64,000 bases of DNA from Ectocarpus siliculosus (lineage: Eukaryota; Sar; Phaeophyceae; Ectocarpales; Ectocarpaceae), in contig FN649741.1 in assembly GCA_000310025.1 (NCBI GenBank), forward strand, positions 1,111,634 through 1,175,633, in the 5' to 3' direction. This document shows, one piece after another, positions 13,201 to 19,200 of this stretch. A program made the position numbers and the translations under genes. The notes beneath the pieces were generated by a model. It did no database searches and was not told the origin of the DNA. It was given only the letters and a program-made list of their open reading frames with translations. Each line of letters opens with the position of its first letter. Positions within the stretch are counted from its first letter, which is position 1.

Positions 13201-16200
13201 TGGGAATTTTAAAAAAACGGGGGGGAATTTCCCCCCTTACCGGGGGGGTTGTTTTTCCCCCCCCCCAAAAATGATTTCTCCCCCCCCCTTTTAGGGTTCC
13301 CCCCAAATTGGGGTCCTCCGGGAAGTTTTACTATTTTCCAATCCAGGGCCCCCTTTCCAATTTTTCTCCCCTTTGTCTTGGGAATTTTTTCTGGGGGCCC
13401 CGCCCCCCCCTTTTTTTCTTTTTNNNNNNNNNNNNNNNNNNNNNNNNNNNNNNNNNNNNNNNNNNNNNNNNNNNNNNNNNNNNNNNNNNNNNNNNNNNNN
13501 NNNNNNNNNNNNNNNNNNNNNNNCTAAACGGCCGACAAGGGGGGGGGGGGGGGGGGGGGGGTTGTACTCAATAGTCGTGCATGCCGGAGTGGTTAGACCA
13601 TTGAACATCCCTACAAAGACGGGATAGAGCACGCCAGGTTCTCACCGGACCAGGCTCTCATATCACCATGCGCGAAGCGCCGTGAGGTATTCGGCGAGTC
13701 GCATGAAGAGTGCGCTGCATCCTGCTGAGGGTGTTCGGCATCTTGTGCTTACTTCCTTGCGTACGGATGACAGCTGCGCACGTATGACTCAATTTATTTT
13801 CTGGTGCTTTCACTTCCAGAGACAATTGTAAGCACTGTGTAACTGCCTCGAGGGTGCTTGGCGATTTTAACACAACGTGGTGCGATCATCCCCCTTACGC
13901 GGAGTGATGGTTCTCGACCCCGCACAACATGATCTACTCGACCACCATTCAAGGTTACCCGCAAATGTGAGTCTCTCGTGTAGCTGTACGTATGTCCTAC
14001 TCGAGGTCCCCTGTCCAACTGTTCCTCCGCTTGCTCTGCGGATCTTTCCGTGCGGTCCGCGCGCACCCGTATGTCACTGTATGCACATACCCGCGTACCA
14101 CATATATACACTCAACCGCCCAGATGGTTGTTTATCGTCTCACGCCCAGGGAGATTCCCCGGTAGCGTGTCAGTGCTGCACCACGTCAGCACGCCAGCAC
14201 AGACTGTGTCTGTGTCACCGCCTAGTCAGGTCGGTTCTGCGTCATCAGGGCTGCCTCTTCACCCCTCCTCTGTCACTCTTCTTCTTTCCCTCTCTTCCTA
14301 GAGACCACACCGTTGGTTCCTCCTAGAGAACTACTCCTGTCCCGCAAGTCTGTGCACTAGCGGCTCCCCACCGTCGCTCCGGAAGTCTCCTCTGGTCACA
14401 CAGTCGAGAGAAGGTTCAACCCTTTCCGTCGGTCTGAGATAGGTCACCCTTACAAAAAAAAAAAAAGGAAACAAAAAACCCGGTAACCTGGTTGCCGAGC
14501 TCACGAAGTGATCGGCTTATTTTACAACGTCGTTGCCAAGCGACGAAAACCCAACCCCGATGGCAAACACCGGGGGGGCGATGGGCGAGGGCAAAATAAG
14601 TATGGAGTTTGAATGGGAAGTTACGACACCTAACCACGGTAGTGCGGGCAGGAAAGTAAATCGTGTGGCGGCTTGGGTTTGTCACGGGGCCTGCAGATAA
14701 CGATCAACACGCGTCGGCGGTCATGAAAGAATCTACCGTGATTTCTGGGTGAGGAGTTTTACGCGGATTTGGAGTGATGGGAGGTGGGCGGCGCGCCAAC
14801 GCTCATTGGCGGAGGGTGTTCTCTGTATTCCCCGTATTACGATCATGCGCAATGGGAGCCGACGCGGCCTTGGTTGCTACGCTCGAAGCTATACCGGGGT
14901 ATTGCAGCGAGCAGGGGGGTGGTGGAGGTACGATCTGTCTCAAGAGGAGAATTGTCGCTCTTCCGATACTGCTACTTGTTCTCGGCAGAATATGCTGTCC
15001 ATCAATCTCTTGCAAGCATTGCCGATGGTTATCAACGTGCACGTGATGATCGTCGTACTCAACGACTGGCCCGTCCTAATCGAGGAACTTGCTCCTTTCG
15101 CGGTGATAAACCTCCGCTGTGACATGGGTAAACCAGTGTGGGGGCACCCGGGAGCCACGCGCCGCGTTTATGATGAGATGGCTGGGCGTGTTGTAGATGA
15201 CGGGGGGGTGGTGTCTCGAAGCGGCACACATCCCTGGTAGTAGAACGTTTCGGAGGACGGACTTTCGCGGTGGGCACACGAGGATATCCCTCGCAAACGA
15301 ACTGAGCTGTCTCCTCCCCCTCATGTGAGTTGGCAGGAGGTCAGGCTGGGGAATTCATGTGGGATGGCATGTGAGGCTGAGCCTGCCCTTCAACTCCAAA
15401 ATTCATTCCTCACATGGTACACTTCCATACATACGAGTTCCGACGAGCTGAGTTTTTAGTACAATATGAACTGCTGTTGGCATCGAGGACAGCCGACATC
15501 ACGCACGCCCGTTCGCCATTGCGGTATACCAACCCACGCTGAATACCGCTAGGTCCACTCGCAGGCAGACAAATGACTGCGTCGAGGGTTCCACTGTGCA
15601 CATATTGCTAAATGCAGGCATACCTGACATGCTGTCACCTCTCTCTTTGGGGTCGATATCTTGAACATCTTGGGTATGGTCCCAGAGAGCTGCCAAGCGA
15701 ACCGAGATCGCCAACAGAGGTAGAAGCAGGCAGCCAAACAGAGAAGGGCCAAAGTGAATAGATTCAGCAAATATAGGGGTTTTGTCGAAGCGTAAGGTCG
15801 TGGAAAGGCTCGGGATACAGAAAGCAAAGTAGGTCAGAATCAAGATCGCATCATCGACGGGACTGTGGCCATAAGCCCACCGCGAAACCTGAGACTGCTG
15901 TATTGGCTATTCCTGATTCAAAACGAAAAACGACATGGCCGTTGATCGAAGCTCCAGCATGTGCGTGGCCGTTTACTTCTAGTCAGTCGTGTGGGGGCAC
16001 CCGCCTCTGCTCCTTGTCGAATTTCGATTTCTTTTATTCCTAGGCGATGAAATATGGTGAGGCATATCAATCATTCATTTATTCAGCTGAAACGGGAAAG
16101 CAGATCTTGCATTCGTTAAACCCTCCGGGGACCGTTTCGGTCGCTTAGGTGACAAGAAAATGAAGGGCAGCCAGCTTGCACGCATCTCGGAATAAGGGCG

Positions 16201-19200
16201 CCACCACTCAAGGAGACGCTCACACGGCATAGCTAATACTTTCCTAGTTACAATGCCCCTGTTGCGTGCCGTCTCATGCTCTGGCTGTCTCATTCTTTAG
16301 GCGAAATCTCCGAGTACCTGTGCGGCTTGAAGAAGCTGACGTTTCTTCCGGCGAAAATGAGTTCACGGGATGGATCAAACCCACCTATTGTCTTGCACAA
16401 AAACTGTTTTCCCATGCGAAAGTGGAAATTCAAAACGAGGGACCCACTTTGGACGCTTCCATACAAGAATTGTCCCGGTGTACACTAGCGTGTCAAAAAC
16501 AATTGTCTGCGTCGGCAGGACCATTGTTCTAGAAGCTGTGTCGCCCGAAAAATCATATTTTTAGGTTATCCCCGCTTACTTCGTATTCGCTCATTCTCTT
16601 GCAGGCTTCATCACCAGAGCTTGGAGCTCTCAAGAACCTATGGACGCTACAGCTCTCCATCGACAACCTCACCGGTACCTTTTTATTACGGTTGATACCC
16701 ACTGGTTCTATGGATGAACGACGCCGATGCGTACACAGGATTCATCTGCACATACGGCAACTTCACAGAAGAATGTTGGAATTGTGCGATATGGGCCCTA
16801 GGGACTCACCGCTCAACTCGTTCCCGATGAGGTATAGCCCTAGCAGTGCCGTGAGTTTTCCCAGCTCCGCCGGGATGGTGCCTGCCAGACGAAAGGGAAT
16901 AAGAAGTTAGCGGGGGAAAACAAAATAAATCCCCCGGCGTCAAGAAAAACGGTCCTGCCAACGCGTGCGCGGGATTCACCTTGAATCCAGATCGACCCTT
17001 TTTCGGTTCCTCACCTGTGAGCCGGTTTCCTCCGAGCAAAAGACTTTTCAGCTTACTCAGCGCTCCCAGCTCCTTGGGAATGAGTCCTGTACAAAAGACA
17101 TAGCAGGGGAAATTAGGTAGAGCAAAAGATATCCCGCGAGTTCCGCAATTTCGTACTCGCCTACGCATGGGCAGGACACATGCATATGTTGCAGAATATA
17201 CAAAAAAGAAAGGATTCAAATTTCAACACCTCTCTCACCGCTGAGCTGGTTGTAGGACAGGTCGAGCCACGTTACACTGTTGAGAGCGCCGAGCTGAGCG
17301 GGGATCGCACCTGCGTAGATATCGAAGTAGTTAGAGTTGCGGTGCGGTGTCTTCGATTCTAGAACATCGGACGCGTAGCAAAAGATGTCCCGCGAGTTCC
17401 GCAATTGTGAAATTTCGTACTCGCCTGCGTGATTAGTTGTTCTCAAAAGCGGGGACTTGTATTGTTTTTTCCCTGATCATCTCATTTTGCTCTTCTGCTT
17501 GCAGGCCCCATCCCACTGGAGCTTGGAGATCTCCGAGAGCTGCGGGAGCTGTGGCTCTACAACAACAAGCTCACAGGTAAGCTTATTATTTTGGCAGTCG
17601 TTTCAATATATTGTTAGCCTTGATTCTGGATGAACCTCGCTGATGCGTAGGCGAGTACGAAATTCACAATTGCGGAACTCGCGGGACATCTTTGCTACAC
17701 GTGTGGGTGAATAGGCGGAGAAGCATTTAGTCAATTCTCTGTTTTTCTCGTATTGCTCTCCTGCTTGCAGGTCCTATCCCTCCGGAGCTAGGGAAGCTTG
17801 GCGCCTCGAAGAGACTCGATCTCAGCAACAACAAGTTAGATGGTGAGTCCAGGAGATGAAATCCATTTTATTTACTATTATGTTGACACAAGGTACATGA
17901 ATCTCGCCGACGCATCGGCAGGATTCATGCATACACCACTTCTTCAGAAGTCGAAACAAAGTTCCTGAACTCACCCTCTAAAGAGTTGCTAGCGAGGTAG
18001 AGGTTCTCCAAGGCGCGCAGATTCCCTAGCTGTGGTGGGATGTGCCCTGTAGATAACGCAGCAAGTCAAAAGAACAAACCAAGGAAAGTATCGAATTTCG
18101 AATTGTTCTTGATGTTCGATCTCCGGAGATGCTGTTCCGCCCACTAGTGGGTGGGAAAAGATCTACGGAGATCGAATATCCCGAAAAAAAGAGAGCCGGG
18201 TGATCTATTTCTATATCCCCCGCCAATGTGTTACTCTTCTGCAGGTGCGATTCCGGCGCAGCTCGGCGCTCTAAATAAGCTCACGCTGCTCGACCTGTCC
18301 TACAACAAGCTTAGCGGTTAGAGAGCGGTAAGAGACTGATGAAATTTGATACTTTTTTTTCTCGAACATATTTATGTGTCCATTCGCGAGTAGGTAGTCT
18401 AGAAGCCGGGGGATTGTTGTTTTTTGTCCCGTGTCACGAACTGCTCTACAGCAACAACCTTACAGGTACCACGAGTTTTTAGAAATGAAACCGGGTTCCA
18501 TGGATGAATCCCGCGTATGCATCGGCGAGATTCATGCGGCGTGCGTGTCGTTCTTGAAAAAGTCGAAATAATATTTCACGTTCGATCTCCGGGACTCACC
18601 ATCTAACTCGTTGCTGGACAGGTTGAGCCACGTGAGCTTAGTGAGAGCGCCGAGCTGCGTCGGGATCGCACCTGTAGAAGAGTATTACATGTTTGCGGGG
18701 GAAATAAAAAACCACCCGCCTCTCCATTTTGAAGACGACTGATCTCCGAAGATCTTGTCCCGCCAACTAGTTGGCGTCCACTCACTGGTCTAGAAGCCGG
18801 GGCATTATTTTTGTGTTGACCCGCAACCATGACTCCGTTTTCCTTCTTCCACTTACAGGTCCCATTCCACCGGCGCTGGGAAAGCTCGCAGCGCTTCAAG
18901 ATCTATACCTCTACGGGAAAAAAAATCCCATGAATTTTCAACATGAATCCCGTGTACGCGTGCGCAGGATTCACCTTGAATCCAGATCGACCCTTTTTCG
19001 GTTCCTCACCTGTGAGCCCGTTTTTTCCGAGCCGAAGGTCTTTCAGCTTACTCAGCGCTCCCAGCTCCTTGGGAATGGGTCCTGTACAAAAGACATAGCC
19101 GGCGAATTAGGTAGAGCAAAAGATATCCCGCGAGTTCTGAAATTTCGTACTCGCCTGCGCATCGGCGAGATTCATCCATTGATAAAAAAATTAAACCGAC

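Noticed and set aside
12904-13420. Several Pro/Gly/Phe-rich open frames
   Set aside because: They lie in low-quality homopolymer sequence next to the scaffold gap.
14749-15240. 163-codon plus-strand frame inside a ROCO intron
   Set aside because: No recognisable domain. Other frames over the same stretch look equally plausible, so no feature was called.
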